Positions 1-6,941 of a stretch of 11,433 nucleotides of DNA are shown one piece after another. The stretch lies in contig JAFADT010000603.1 in the NCBI GenBank assembly GCA_023424585.1, positions 1 through 11,433 of the forward strand, read 5' to 3'. The DNA comes from Pseudomonadota bacterium. GTDB taxonomy: Bacteria; Myxococcota; Myxococcia; Myxococcales; Myxococcaceae. The notes beneath the pieces were generated by a model. That model worked only from the letters and a program-made list of their open reading frames with translations, was not told the DNA's origin and searched no databases. Each line of letters opens with the position of its first letter. Positions within the stretch are counted from its first letter, which is position 1. The translations under genes were made by a program, and so were the position numbers.

Positions 1-696
1 CCGCGCGGTGGGCTGCAACGACACGGGGGCGAAGGACTCCGCGCCGCCCACCAGGAGCACGCGGCCATCCGGCAGCGGCGACGCCGTGTGGAAGGCCCTC
101 GCGCCCACGTCCGGCCCGGGGCTGAACGTGCCGTCCGCCGGGTTGAACACCTCCGAGGTCCTCGACACGGGCCGCGTCCCGTTCGCCTCGGGCCGGTAGC
201 CCCCGGTGAGCCATATGCGTCCGTCCGGCAGCGTCGTGGCCGTGTGCGCCGCGCGCGCTTCGACCGGCAACGCGCAGGTCCTCGGCTCGGACGCCAGGTT
301 CACCGGCACGAACTCTCCCAGCCGCCGCAGGAACACCCGCACCGTGGGCGCCTGCCCGTCCGTCACGTCGAACGGCGCGGTGCGGCCCAGCGACACCAGC
401 CGCCCGCCCCGCTCCGGCGCCCCCACGTAGGCCCGGACCTCCAGCACCCTCGCGCTGCCGGGCGGCACGGCCGGCACGTCCGCCTCCGCCCACTCCACCG
501 TCGACACCCGCTCGCGCGGTGGGTCGAGTCCAGGCCCCGTCACGCGGAAGCGCAGGTGCGTCACCCCGGCCAGGGGCTGCGTTCCGGCGCACGAGTCGGT
601 GAGCAGGTCCAGGGCAGGGCGGACCTCGCCCCCGCAGGCGGGGGTGAGGGCCACCAGGGCGGCGAGGAGCGAGGAGCGGACGAAGCGCGGAGCCAT
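1..696 (-). CDS. Kelch-repeat lipoprotein, 3' end cut off by window edge
   Basis: The frame is open from an ATG at 696 to the left edge, giving 232 residues with no stop, so the protein is C-terminally truncated here. Residues 1-21 look like a lipoprotein signal: arginines at 4 and 7, a hydrophobic stretch LLAALVAL, then TPAC with Cys21 as the probable lipidated residue, followed by GG. The Pro at -2 is off the strict lipobox pattern. Residues about 25-135 look like a beta-rich domain of unknown type, rich in V, P and G. From about 148 two kelch/galactose-oxidase-type repeats begin, each with an HTAT/HTAS segment, a PDGR turn and a hydrophobic strand ending in GG (LPDGRIWLTGG at 156-166; LPDGRVLLVGG at 208-218). 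More repeats probably follow to complete a beta-propeller. Known family role: surface or secreted binding proteins, often without enzymatic activity. The ligand cannot be read from the sequence. It is divergent from the histidine kinase gene. Confidence 0.8.
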   Translation of the reverse strand, partial: MAPRFVRSSLLAALVALTPACGGEVRPALDLLTDSCAGTQPLAGVTHLRFRVTGPGLDPPRERVSTVEWAEADVPAVPPGSARVLEVRAYVGAPERGGRLVSLGRTAPFDVTDGQAPTVRVFLRRLGEFVPVNLASEPRTCALPVEARAAHTATTLPDGRIWLTGGYRPEANGTRPVSRTSEVFNPADGTFSPGPDVGARAFHTASPLPDGRVLLVGGAESFAPVSLQPTAR

Positions 697-818
697 GCGG
701 CGGATGCTACCAGCCCCCTCCCCGGAGGCGTGGAGCCCAGACGGCCGGAAGCAGGCGGCGCGGTGGGGATTGCGCTGTAATGCGCCGGGCCCAGGACGTA
801 TGTCCTGTCCCCTCCTCC
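697..818. promoter_or_regulatory. Divergent intergenic region between lipoprotein and kinase genes
   Basis: This 122-base gap separates the start codons of two divergent genes, so promoters for both should lie here. No convincing sigma-70 pair or sigma-54 (GG-N10-GC) element could be assigned. The most distinct element is an inverted repeat at 792-807, listed separately. Neither start has a good Shine-Dalgarno sequence at ideal distance: a GAGGGGG run sits 17 bases before the lipoprotein ATG, and the kinase ATG at 819 follows a pyrimidine-rich stretch. Confidence 0.5.
792..807. promoter_or_regulatory. Inverted repeat CAGGAC-GTAT-GTCCTG, possible operator or leader hairpin
   Basis: Six-base perfect arms (792-797 and 802-807) flank a four-base spacer. 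The repeat ends 11 bases before the kinase ATG at 819. It could be a protein-binding site or a small hairpin in the leader that limits ribosome access. If translation began at the alternative ATG at 780, the repeat would instead be coding. The arms are short for a 70%-GC background, so chance is possible. Confidence 0.35.
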
Positions 819-2360
819 ATGAAGCTCTCGCTCGCCACCCGCATCTTCCTGGGCTACGCGCTGGTGCTGCTGACGTTCGGGGCGGTGTCCCTGTTCAGCG
901 TGGCGGAGCTGCACCGCAACCAGCAGGAGATCCGGCTCGTCAGCCAGGGCTACCTCCAGCTGTCCCAGGACGCCGCCGCGCTGGAGACCTTCCAGGGCAG
1001 CCAGGAGAAGGACACCGAGCGGGTGCTGGAGCAGAACAGCGTGGAGACGCGCCGCGCGCTCATCCGGCTGGCGAGCCTGTACTACGCGCCCCAGATGGCC
1101 CAGCGCCTGGAGGCCGCCCGCACCAAGGCCCGCGAGGTGCTCACCTTCGCCCCCAAGGGCGAGGTGCCGTTCGTGATGGAGCTGGACGAGCGCTTCGCCG
1201 AGCTGTCCCGCAACTCCCAGGCCTACGGCCGCGCGGTGGAGGCCGTGTTCACCGCGCTCGCCTCCGAGTCCCCGGACAGCCAGGAGGTGGCGCGCGCCAC
1301 CGCGGAGCTGCGCCAGTTGGAGAGCGCCATCAACCGCGAGCTGCGCGTGCTGCGCGCCACGCTGACCAACCGCATCCGCGAGCGCGTGGACGGCGCGGAG
1401 GAGCGCGAGCGCAGGACGGGCCTCACCATCATCGCGCTGTCCATCATGGCCATTGGCGTGGGCGTGGGCGTCACCGCGTGGTCCGCCCGCACGCTGCGCC
1501 CGGTGCGCACCCTGATTGAAGGCGTGTCCCGCATCGGCCGGGGTGACTACTCCGCCCAGCTGGGCGTGCGCGGCGAGGACGAGGTCGCGCTGCTCGCGCG
1601 CGAGTTCGACCAGATGGCCCGCTCGCTCCAGGCGCGCGAGGCGCAGCTCAAGTCCCAGGCGGAGGCGCTGATGCGCGCGGAGCAGTTGGCCGCGGTCGGC
1701 CGCATCTCCGCGCAGATCGTCCACGAGGTGCGCAACCCCCTGTCCTCCATCGGGCTCAACGTGGAGCTGCTCCAGGACGCCGTGGGCGGCGCGCGGTTCG
1801 ACTCCCAGGAGACCGCCGCGGAGGCGCGCGAGCTGCTCGCCGCCGTCACCCACGAGGTGGACCGCCTCACCGACGTCACCGAGCAGTACCTGCGCATGGC
1901 CCGCCCCGCCCGGCCGGACCTGGAGCCGGAGGACATCATCGCGGTGCTCGACGGCGTGCTCGACTTCACCCGCGAGGAGCTGGCGCGCGCGGGCGTGGAG
2001 GTGGTGCGCGCCTTCGCGCCCGACACGCCCCGCGTGCTCGCGGACCAGGGCCAGCTGCGGCAGGTGTTCCTCAACCTCCTGCGCAACAGCCGCGAGGCCA
2101 TGCCCTCCGGAGGGCGGCTCACCGTGGCCACCACCCCGCACGACGGCGACGTGGAGGTGACCGTGCGCGACACCGGCAACGGCATGACCGAGGAGGTCCG
2201 CCGCCACCTCTTCGAGCCCTTCTTCACCACCAAGGAGGGCGGCACGGGCCTGGGGCTCGCGGTGAGCCAGCAGATCCTCCAGGCCCACGGGGGCTCACTC
2301 TCCTGCCAGAGTATTCCCGGCCAGGGGACGACCTTCGTGTTAAGGCTCCCTCGCGCATGA
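819..2360 (+). CDS. Membrane-bound sensor histidine kinase (HAMP, NtrB-like), orphan
   Basis: The 513-residue product is a complete two-component sensor kinase. A first membrane helix spans about residues 8-28. An extracytoplasmic, mostly helical sensor region (about 29-200) has no recognisable ligand domain. A second membrane helix lies at about 201-222, followed by a HAMP linker to about 275. The dimerisation/phosphoacceptor helix carries HEVRNPLSSIG with His302 as the predicted phosphorylated residue. The ATPase part has the N box (NLLRN, Asn419 and Asn423), the G1 box DTGNGM (451-456), the F box FEPFFTTKE (465-473) and the G2 box GGTGLGLAV (474-482). The kinase core therefore looks active. 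No response regulator gene adjoins it on this strand, so its partner is unknown. An in-frame ATG at 780 would add 13 residues and has a GGGGAT run nearby; I prefer 819 because MKLSLATRIFLGYALVL begins directly at the first membrane segment. The gene overlaps the next by four bases (ATGA). Confidence 0.93.
   Translation: MKLSLATRIFLGYALVLLTFGAVSLFSVAELHRNQQEIRLVSQGYLQLSQDAAALETFQGSQEKDTERVLEQNSVETRRALIRLASLYYAPQMAQRLEAARTKAREVLTFAPKGEVPFVMELDERFAELSRNSQAYGRAVEAVFTALASESPDSQEVARATAELRQLESAINRELRVLRATLTNRIRERVDGAEERERRTGLTIIALSIMAIGVGVGVTAWSARTLRPVRTLIEGVSRIGRGDYSAQLGVRGEDEVALLAREFDQMARSLQAREAQLKSQAEALMRAEQLAAVGRISAQIVHEVRNPLSSIGLNVELLQDAVGGARFDSQETAAEARELLAAVTHEVDRLTDVTEQYLRMARPARPDLEPEDIIAVLDGVLDFTREELARAGVEVVRAFAPDTPRVLADQGQLRQVFLNLLRNSREAMPSGGRLTVATTPHDGDVEVTVRDTGNGMTEEVRRHLFEPFFTTKEGGTGLGLAVSQQILQAHGGSLSCQSIPGQGTTFVLRLPRA
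2341..2345 (+). promoter_or_regulatory. TAAGG ribosome-binding site inside the kinase 3' end
   Basis: TAAGG lies inside the last codons of the kinase gene, 11 bases before the ATG of the peptidase gene at 2357. It matches the first half of the TAAGGAGG consensus, and its register gives an effective spacing suitable for initiation. It is formed by two codons uncommon in this genome, TTA (Leu508) and AGG (Arg509). This suggests the codons are kept for the downstream ribosome site. Confidence 0.45.
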
Positions 2361-3676
2361 GCTTTACACCGTACCGGGACGTGCTGCCCTCGGGCCTGCG
2401 CGTCGTCACCGTCGAGACGCCCCACCTGCACACCGCCCTCCTGGCCGTCTACGTGCGGACCGGCAGCCGCCACGAGACGGTGGAGAACAACGGCGTCAGC
2501 CACTTCCTGGAGCACCTCTTCTTCCGGGGAAGCGAGGCCTGGCCGGACACGGTGAAGATGAACGCGGCGGTGGAGGAGGTGGGCGGCAACCTCAACGGCG
2601 CCACCACCCGCGACCACGGCTACTACTACACCCCGCTGCACCCGGCCCACCTGGGCGTGGGCCTGGACGTCATCGGCGACATGCTCACCCGCCCCCGCCT
2701 CACCGACATGGAGGTGGAGCGGCAGATCATCCTGGAGGAGATGCTCGACGAGGTGGACGACAAGGGGCGCGACATCGACCTGGACAACCTGTCCAAGCGC
2801 CTGCTGTTCCCCGGCCACCCGCTGTCCCTGAAGATCGCCGGCACCCGCGAGTCCGTGAGGGCCCTCACCCACGCGCAGGTGCGGGAGCACTTCGCCCGGC
2901 ACTACGTGGCCGGCAACCTGGTGGTGTCCGCCGCGGGCAGCGTGAAGCACTCGGAGGTGCTGGCCCTGGCCGAGCGCGCCTTCGCCCACCTGCCGAAGGG
3001 TGACGCCACCACGGAGAGCGCGCCGCCCCTGCTGGGCCCCGGGCCGCACTTCCACTTCGTCACCCACGACGAGTCGCAGACGGAGTTCAAGCTCACCTTC
3101 CGCACGGTGCCGGAGCAGCACGAGGACTTCCCCGCGCTCCAGCTCCTCCGGCGCCTCCTGGACGACGGCCTGTCGTCGCGGCTGCCCTTTGAAATCGTGG
3201 AGAAGCGGGGCCTTGCGTACTCGGTGCAGGCGGGGCTGGACACCTACCACGACCTGAGCCTCTTCGAGATCGAGGCGGCCAGCGCGCCGGAGAAGGCGCC
3301 GCTGGTAGTGGCGGAGGCGCTGCGCGTGCTCGCGGAGCTCTGCGACCAGGAGGCGAGCGAGGAGGAGCTGAACCGCGCCAAGCGCCGCCACCGCATGCTG
3401 CTGGAGTTCTCCCAGGACTCGCCGGGAGAGCTGGCCGGGTGGTTCGGCGGCGTGGAGCTGTTCCGCCGTCCGGAGACGTTCGGCCACCGCGCGGATCAGG
3501 TGGACCGGCAGACGGCCGCGCGGGTGCGCGAGGTGGCGCGGCGCTACTTCACCCGGGAGAACCTGCTCGTGGTGGCGGTGGGCCAGCGCAAGGGGCTCAA
3601 GGCGCTGGAGAAGGTGGTCGCGGAGGCCGCGGGCCTGCCCTCCTCCGCGCCCGCCCTCAGCGCCGCCCGCGGATGA
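2357..3676 (+). CDS. M16-family zinc metallopeptidase (processing-peptidase-like, M16B type)
   Basis: The 439-residue product is an M16 (inverzincin) peptidase. The inverted zinc motif HFLEH occurs at 49-53, with His49 and His53 as metal ligands and Glu52 as the catalytic base. The third ligand is expected about 76 residues on and is most likely Glu128, in ILEEM (125-129). The segment GGNLNGATTRDHGYYY (76-91) matches the strand after the active-site helix in this family. The C-terminal half has the other family signature: GLSSRL (271-276), then KRGLAYSV (283-290) with the typical Arg284/Tyr288 pair. The length fits single-unit M16B enzymes such as the Bacillus YmxG/MlpA type rather than long pitrilysins. 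No signal peptide is visible, so a cytoplasmic location is likely unless exported by another route. The ATG overlaps the kinase stop codon, implying coupled translation. The 3' end overlaps the convergent TPR gene by 20 bases. Confidence 0.93.
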   Translation: MSFTPYRDVLPSGLRVVTVETPHLHTALLAVYVRTGSRHETVENNGVSHFLEHLFFRGSEAWPDTVKMNAAVEEVGGNLNGATTRDHGYYYTPLHPAHLGVGLDVIGDMLTRPRLTDMEVERQIILEEMLDEVDDKGRDIDLDNLSKRLLFPGHPLSLKIAGTRESVRALTHAQVREHFARHYVAGNLVVSAAGSVKHSEVLALAERAFAHLPKGDATTESAPPLLGPGPHFHFVTHDESQTEFKLTFRTVPEQHEDFPALQLLRRLLDDGLSSRLPFEIVEKRGLAYSVQAGLDTYHDLSLFEIEAASAPEKAPLVVAEALRVLAELCDQEASEEELNRAKRRHRMLLEFSQDSPGELAGWFGGVELFRRPETFGHRADQVDRQTAARVREVARRYFTRENLLVVAVGQRKGLKALEKVVAEAAGLPSSAPALSAARG

Positions 3677-4982
3677 TGATGGGCCCCGTCGGGGCCCGCT
3701 TCTTCTTGGGCGTCGCCTTGTCGATGGCCTTCCGGATGCGCAGGTACTCGGGGTTCTGCGGCTCGCGCTTCAGGGCCTCTTCGATGAGCTTCATGCCGCG
3801 CGGCAGCTGCGTCTCGAACTGGGCGTAGAGGTTCGCGAGCGCGGCCTTCTCCTCCACGGAGGCATCGTTCAGGCTGGCCAGCTGCTCCAGGACCTCCTGG
3901 GCCTCCGGCTTGCGGCCCGCCTTCAGGTGCAGCCGCCACATGCGGGACAGCGCGGGCGCGAAGAAGGGCTCCGTCTTGAGGGCGAAGCGGTAGCTGTCCT
4001 CCGCCCCGCGCGCGTCGCCCTGCTCCTCCAGGACGCGGCCGCGCACGTACAGGGCGCGGGCGAAGCGCGGGCGCAGGTGCAGCGCGCGATCCACCAGCTG
4101 CTGGGCCTCGGACGCGCGGCCCTGGGCGCAGACGATCTCCGCCAGCCACGCGACGGCCTCCGCGTTGTCCGCGTCGTCCTCCAGCAGCTTCCGGAGCGCG
4201 CCCTCCGCCTCCGCCGGGCGCCCGAGCGCCATCAGCACGCGGGCCTTCATCGCCACCACGTCCGTGGTGTCCGCGTCCTCGGCCGGCACGGCCTGGAGGT
4301 CCGCCTCCGCCATGTCGTAGACGCCGCTCATCAGGAAGTAGCGCGTGCGCAGGAGGCGCGCGGGCGTGAAGCTGGGCGAGCCCTGGAGCACGCGGTCCAT
4401 CAGGTTGGCCGCGAGCAGCTCCTCGCCCTTCATGAGGAGGACCTCGGCCTCCACCGTCTTCGTCGCGGCGTCGTCCGGGGTCTCGCGGAGGATGCGCTCC
4501 AGCGTGGTGAAGGCCTCGTCCGAGCGGCCCTGCCGCGCCTGGAGGCGGGCCAGCGACAGGACGTCCTCCTTGGGCAGCTTGCCCTCGTCCCGCAGCGCGA
4601 CGAGCGTGGAGATGGCCTGGGGCGTCTGCCCTTCCCCCAGATACAGGTCCGCGAGCTGCTTCTGGATGACGGGGTCGGTGCCCGGAATGAGGCTCTCCGC
4701 CTGCTTGAGGGTGAGGATGGCCGCGCCGGGGTTGCCGGCGCCCTGGTGGGCCCTGGCCAGGAGGAGGAGCGGCTCCACGCTCTCCGGGGCGGCGTTGGCC
4801 GCCTTCTGGAGCTCGGAGATGGCGCGGACGTACTGCCCCTGCGCGAGGGCTTCGCGCCCCTGTGACAGGGAGTTCTGGACCTGGACGGCCTGCTTCTGCG
4901 CGGCCGCCGTCTCCGGGTCCTTGCAGGCAAGCGGTAGGAGCAGGACAAGCGTCCAGGGACGGGGGAAAAATCGATGGGGCAT
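3657..4982 (-). CDS. TPR-repeat protein, probable lipoprotein
   Basis: The 441-residue product begins with an export-type N-terminus: basic residues His3, Arg4 and Arg8, then WTLVLLLPLAC with Cys20 as likely lipidation site and Lys-Asp after it. Pro at -3 is unusual for a strict lipobox, so simple secretion is an alternative. From about residue 30 to 415 the chain is a series of 34-residue TPR-like helical pairs. Examples are GREALAQGQYVRAISELQKA (42-61), LLLLARAHQGAGNPGAAI (72-89), RVLMALGRPAEAEGALRKLL (248-267) and YVRGRVLEEQGDARGAEDSY (312-331). Such repeats are protein-binding scaffolds; no enzymatic motif is visible. The tail (about 416-441) is lysine/arginine-rich and ends RGRR. The partner is unknown; TPR lipoproteins in myxobacteria often assist envelope or secretion assemblies, but nothing here identifies which. 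It is divergent from the small gene at 5023 across 40 bases. No Shine-Dalgarno sequence is evident before the ATG. Confidence 0.88.
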   Translation of the reverse strand: MPHRFFPRPWTLVLLLPLACKDPETAAAQKQAVQVQNSLSQGREALAQGQYVRAISELQKAANAAPESVEPLLLLARAHQGAGNPGAAILTLKQAESLIPGTDPVIQKQLADLYLGEGQTPQAISTLVALRDEGKLPKEDVLSLARLQARQGRSDEAFTTLERILRETPDDAATKTVEAEVLLMKGEELLAANLMDRVLQGSPSFTPARLLRTRYFLMSGVYDMAEADLQAVPAEDADTTDVVAMKARVLMALGRPAEAEGALRKLLEDDADNAEAVAWLAEIVCAQGRASEAQQLVDRALHLRPRFARALYVRGRVLEEQGDARGAEDSYRFALKTEPFFAPALSRMWRLHLKAGRKPEAQEVLEQLASLNDASVEEKAALANLYAQFETQLPRGMKLIEEALKREPQNPEYLRIRKAIDKATPKKKRAPTGPIIIRGRR

Positions 4983-5022
4983 CGCTGAGGGACAGGGTAG
5001 CGGATGTTATCCTTCTTCGTCG
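4983..5022. promoter_or_regulatory. 40-base divergent gap with small GGAT-GTT-ATCC dyad
   Basis: The start codons of the TPR gene (minus) and the small plus-strand gene lie only 40 bases apart, so their promoters must overlap each other or the opposite coding sequence. A short dyad, GGAT-GTT-ATCC (5002-5012), sits near the centre and could be an operator or a shared -10-like AT-richer patch. It is locally the least GC-rich spot. No Shine-Dalgarno sequence is seen for either gene, so one or both may be translated from very short leaders. Confidence 0.35.
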
Positions 5023-5367
5023 ATGGACCCTTTCGTGCGCCGCCTCGTGGAGAGGCTTCATGATCCCAGCCGGCCGCTGTCGCGGAACCGGCACTTCCAC
5101 ACGTTCGACACCCCCGAGGGTCGGATGGCGCTGAAGGTGTTCCGTCGGCTGCGCAGCCTCCAGCAGGACATCCTGGCCTGTCACAAGGAGGGGCGCCGCG
5201 CCCGCATCTGCCGCCAGCTCAACCCGGACGGCGACCACCGCATCGAGCTGTGGATGGAGCGCGTCGCGGGCCGCCGCGTGTCCATGCTCCAGCCCGCGGA
5301 GTACGAGCTGCTCGCCCGGCTGCCGGGCGTGCGGGACGCGCTGGAGGTCCTGGACGAAGCGGCCTGA
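5023..5367 (+). CDS. Small arginine-rich protein of unknown function
   Basis: The 114-residue product matches no family I recognise. It contains 20 arginines, spread along the chain with a dense cluster at 37-64, and has an acidic end (VLDEAA). Two cysteines (53 and 63) are ten residues apart, too isolated to call a metal site. No signal peptide or membrane segment is seen, so it should be cytoplasmic. The composition would suit nucleic-acid or acidic-protein binding, but this is inference from charge only. The ATG at 5023 is chosen because upstream in-frame sequence runs back through the oppositely oriented TPR gene. The third-position GC bias is like that of its neighbours, which supports a real gene. 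It is convergent with the receiver-PATAN gene across 50 bases. Confidence 0.7.
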   Translation: MDPFVRRLVERLHDPSRPLSRNRHFHTFDTPEGRMALKVFRRLRSLQQDILACHKEGRRARICRQLNPDGDHRIELWMERVAGRRVSMLQPAEYELLARLPGVRDALEVLDEAA

Positions 5368-5379
5368 AGCGCCCGGCGC

Positions 5380-5414
5380 GGCTGGAGCCCCCAGGGCCCC
5401 AGCCCCGTGGGCCC
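5380..5414. terminator. Candidate bidirectional hairpin between convergent genes
   Basis: The 50-base gap between two convergent stop codons holds competing GC-only stems: GGCTGG (5380-5385) with CCAGCC (5399-5404), and GGGCCC (5394-5399) with GGGCCC (5409-5414). They share bases and so cannot both form. No T-run follows on either strand, so this is not a classical intrinsic terminator. Its position between the 3' ends of two genes is the main argument for a role. Confidence 0.3.
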
Positions 5415-5417
5415 CCG

Positions 5418-6917
5418 TCACTGGGGCGTCACGGACGCGCGCTGCACCTGCGTGACGCCGGGCAGCGTGGGCGCGGGGTTGAGCGCCTGGATCAGCATGG
5501 CGCGCAGCGCTTCCGTGAGGTCCTCGCCCGGGGCGCTCACGCCGGCCGGCGCGCCCTGCAGCGGCGCGGGCACCTCCGTGCCCACCACCACGATGGGGAT
5601 GCGGACCTCCCACGCCAGGTAGTGCGCCAGCCGCACCGCCGGCTCCGACGTGTCCATCAACAGCGCGCCGATGGCCCCGGCGCTGAACGGCCGCCACAGC
5701 GGGCGCGCGGCCTCCGCGGGCGGCAGCACGCAGAAGTCCACGTTCAGCACGTCGCTCAGCTCCAGGCGCCCCAGCGTCCCGAAGCCGCTCTTCACCGCGG
5801 TGGGATCCGCAGACATCGCCTCCAGGCCCGGCACCCGCGCCAGGATGCGCCGCGCCGCGGAGGAGCCGCTGCCACAGACGAAGACCTTGGCCGTCGCCAC
5901 CTTCGCCAGCGTGCGCGTGCGCAACAGGCGCCCGCGCAGCGCGTGCACCTCCGCCGCGCCGATGAGGTCGCCCGCCCCCAGGTTCTGGCCCTCGCTCTCC
6001 GTGGGGCGCGCCACGCCCTTCTGGAGCAGCGTGGACAGCACGCCCAGCACCTCCATGTCCGTCGCGGGCGCCAGGTCCAGCACCTCGCCCAGCGCTCGCG
6101 GCTGGCGGAGCAGCTCCATCACCTGCGCCGTCACCGGGTGCTGCTCCTCGGACAGGTCCACCTCCGGCGCCAGCATCAGCCGCGTGTGGCGCGGCGGCAG
6201 GCCCGGCAACAGGCGGTTCACCTCGTCCGACTGACGCATGCCCTCCAGGAGCGCGTCGTCCATCGCGCGGTTGATGCGCGGGCGCGCGGCGCTGGTGCCG
6301 GGCGTGAAGGTGAAGTTGCCCTCCGTCCACGCCAGGAGCCGGAACAGCGCCTTCTCCCCCTCCACCCTCCCGAGCCGCGCGTTCACCGTGCGCCCCTCCG
6401 CGACGGTGATCTCCCCGCGCTCCGAACCGCGCTCCAGCGCCAGGCGCCCGTTGCGCTTGTTCATGCCCAGAATCTGCATGAGGTCCGGGATGCTGAGCTG
6501 GCTGAGCGAGCCTTCGATCTCCTGCTGCTCGCTCTTGAGGTCCTTGGCCGCCTCGTTGCGGCGGAAGATGTGCTCGATGCGGCTGAGCACCTCGTCCAGG
6601 TTGAAGGGCTTGCGCAGCGTGCCATCCCGCATGCCCCGCACCCGGTCCGTGTCCAGGCTGGACGTGGTGAGCACCACCGGGATGTCTTCCGTGCGCGGGT
6701 TGGTGCGCAGGATCTGGACGAACGTGCGCGCGTCCAGGAGCCGGCACGCCTCATCGAAGAGCGTCAGGTCCGGGTGCCGGAGCACCGCGACCTCCAGGGC
6801 TCGCGAGCCGTCCGGCGCGTAGTGCACCTGATAGCCCTTCGTGCGCAGCGCCCGCGACAGGGCTCGCACCGAGTCGAGGTCGGGGTCGGCGATGAGGATC
6901 TTCCGCACCTGGGCCAC
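5418..6917 (-). CDS. Response regulator: receiver, PATAN (DUF4388), degenerate GTPase-like domain
   Basis: The start is GTG at 6917, with a GGAG ribosome site at 6927-6930 nine bases upstream; the product is 499 residues. Residues 1-120 form a receiver domain with acidic residues Asp11/Asp13, phosphoacceptor Asp55 (LTLFDEA), Thr84/85 and Lys103 (RKPF), so it looks phosphorylatable. Residues about 131-206 are a PATAN/DUF4388 domain (LSIPDLMQILGMNKRNGRLA, ITVAEGRTVNARLG, GNFTF). A helical, winged-helix-like extension runs to about 310. Residues about 340-450 resemble a small Ras/MglA-like GTPase. There is a beta strand plus P-loop-like VFVCGSGSSAARR (345-357), a segment like switch II leading to a strand ending MDTSEP (421-426), and IPIVVVGTEV (440-449) where NKxD would be. 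The P-loop lysine and the NKxD residues are absent, so nucleotide hydrolysis is unlikely. The tail is Pro/Gln-rich. No DNA-binding domain is clear, which suggests output through protein contacts. It is the last gene of the leftward operon. Confidence 0.85.
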   Translation of the reverse strand: MAQVRKILIADPDLDSVRALSRALRTKGYQVHYAPDGSRALEVAVLRHPDLTLFDEACRLLDARTFVQILRTNPRTEDIPVVLTTSSLDTDRVRGMRDGTLRKPFNLDEVLSRIEHIFRRNEAAKDLKSEQQEIEGSLSQLSIPDLMQILGMNKRNGRLALERGSERGEITVAEGRTVNARLGRVEGEKALFRLLAWTEGNFTFTPGTSAARPRINRAMDDALLEGMRQSDEVNRLLPGLPPRHTRLMLAPEVDLSEEQHPVTAQVMELLRQPRALGEVLDLAPATDMEVLGVLSTLLQKGVARPTESEGQNLGAGDLIGAAEVHALRGRLLRTRTLAKVATAKVFVCGSGSSAARRILARVPGLEAMSADPTAVKSGFGTLGRLELSDVLNVDFCVLPPAEAARPLWRPFSAGAIGALLMDTSEPAVRLAHYLAWEVRIPIVVVGTEVPAPLQGAPAGVSAPGEDLTEALRAMLIQALNPAPTLPGVTQVQRASVTPQ

Positions 6918-6941
6918 GGTCGCTTGCTCCGCTTCGTTACG

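Noticed and set aside
88..780. Plus-strand open frames opposite the kelch lipoprotein gene
   Set aside because: The minus frame has a signal peptide, a lipidation cysteine and kelch motifs. The plus-strand products are Arg/Pro/Gly-rich without motifs.
561..3487. Two long minus-strand open frames (561-2288 and 1547-3487) opposite the kinase and peptidase genes
   Set aside because: The products are His/Leu/Arg-rich or Ser/Arg-rich with no recognisable family. The plus strand holds complete kinase and M16 signatures.
2357..3676. Treating the M16 gene as the non-catalytic partner subunit of a two-subunit peptidase
   Set aside because: HxxEH and a plausible third Glu ligand are intact, and the Arg/Tyr pair of the C-terminal half is also present, so the chain has both halves needed.
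3544..6747. Long minus-strand open frame crossing the TPR gene and the receiver-PATAN gene in another frame
   Set aside because: It is a Gly/Ala/Arg/Pro-rich product without motifs that runs through two better-supported genes and the small plus-strand gene. It is a GC-bias artefact.
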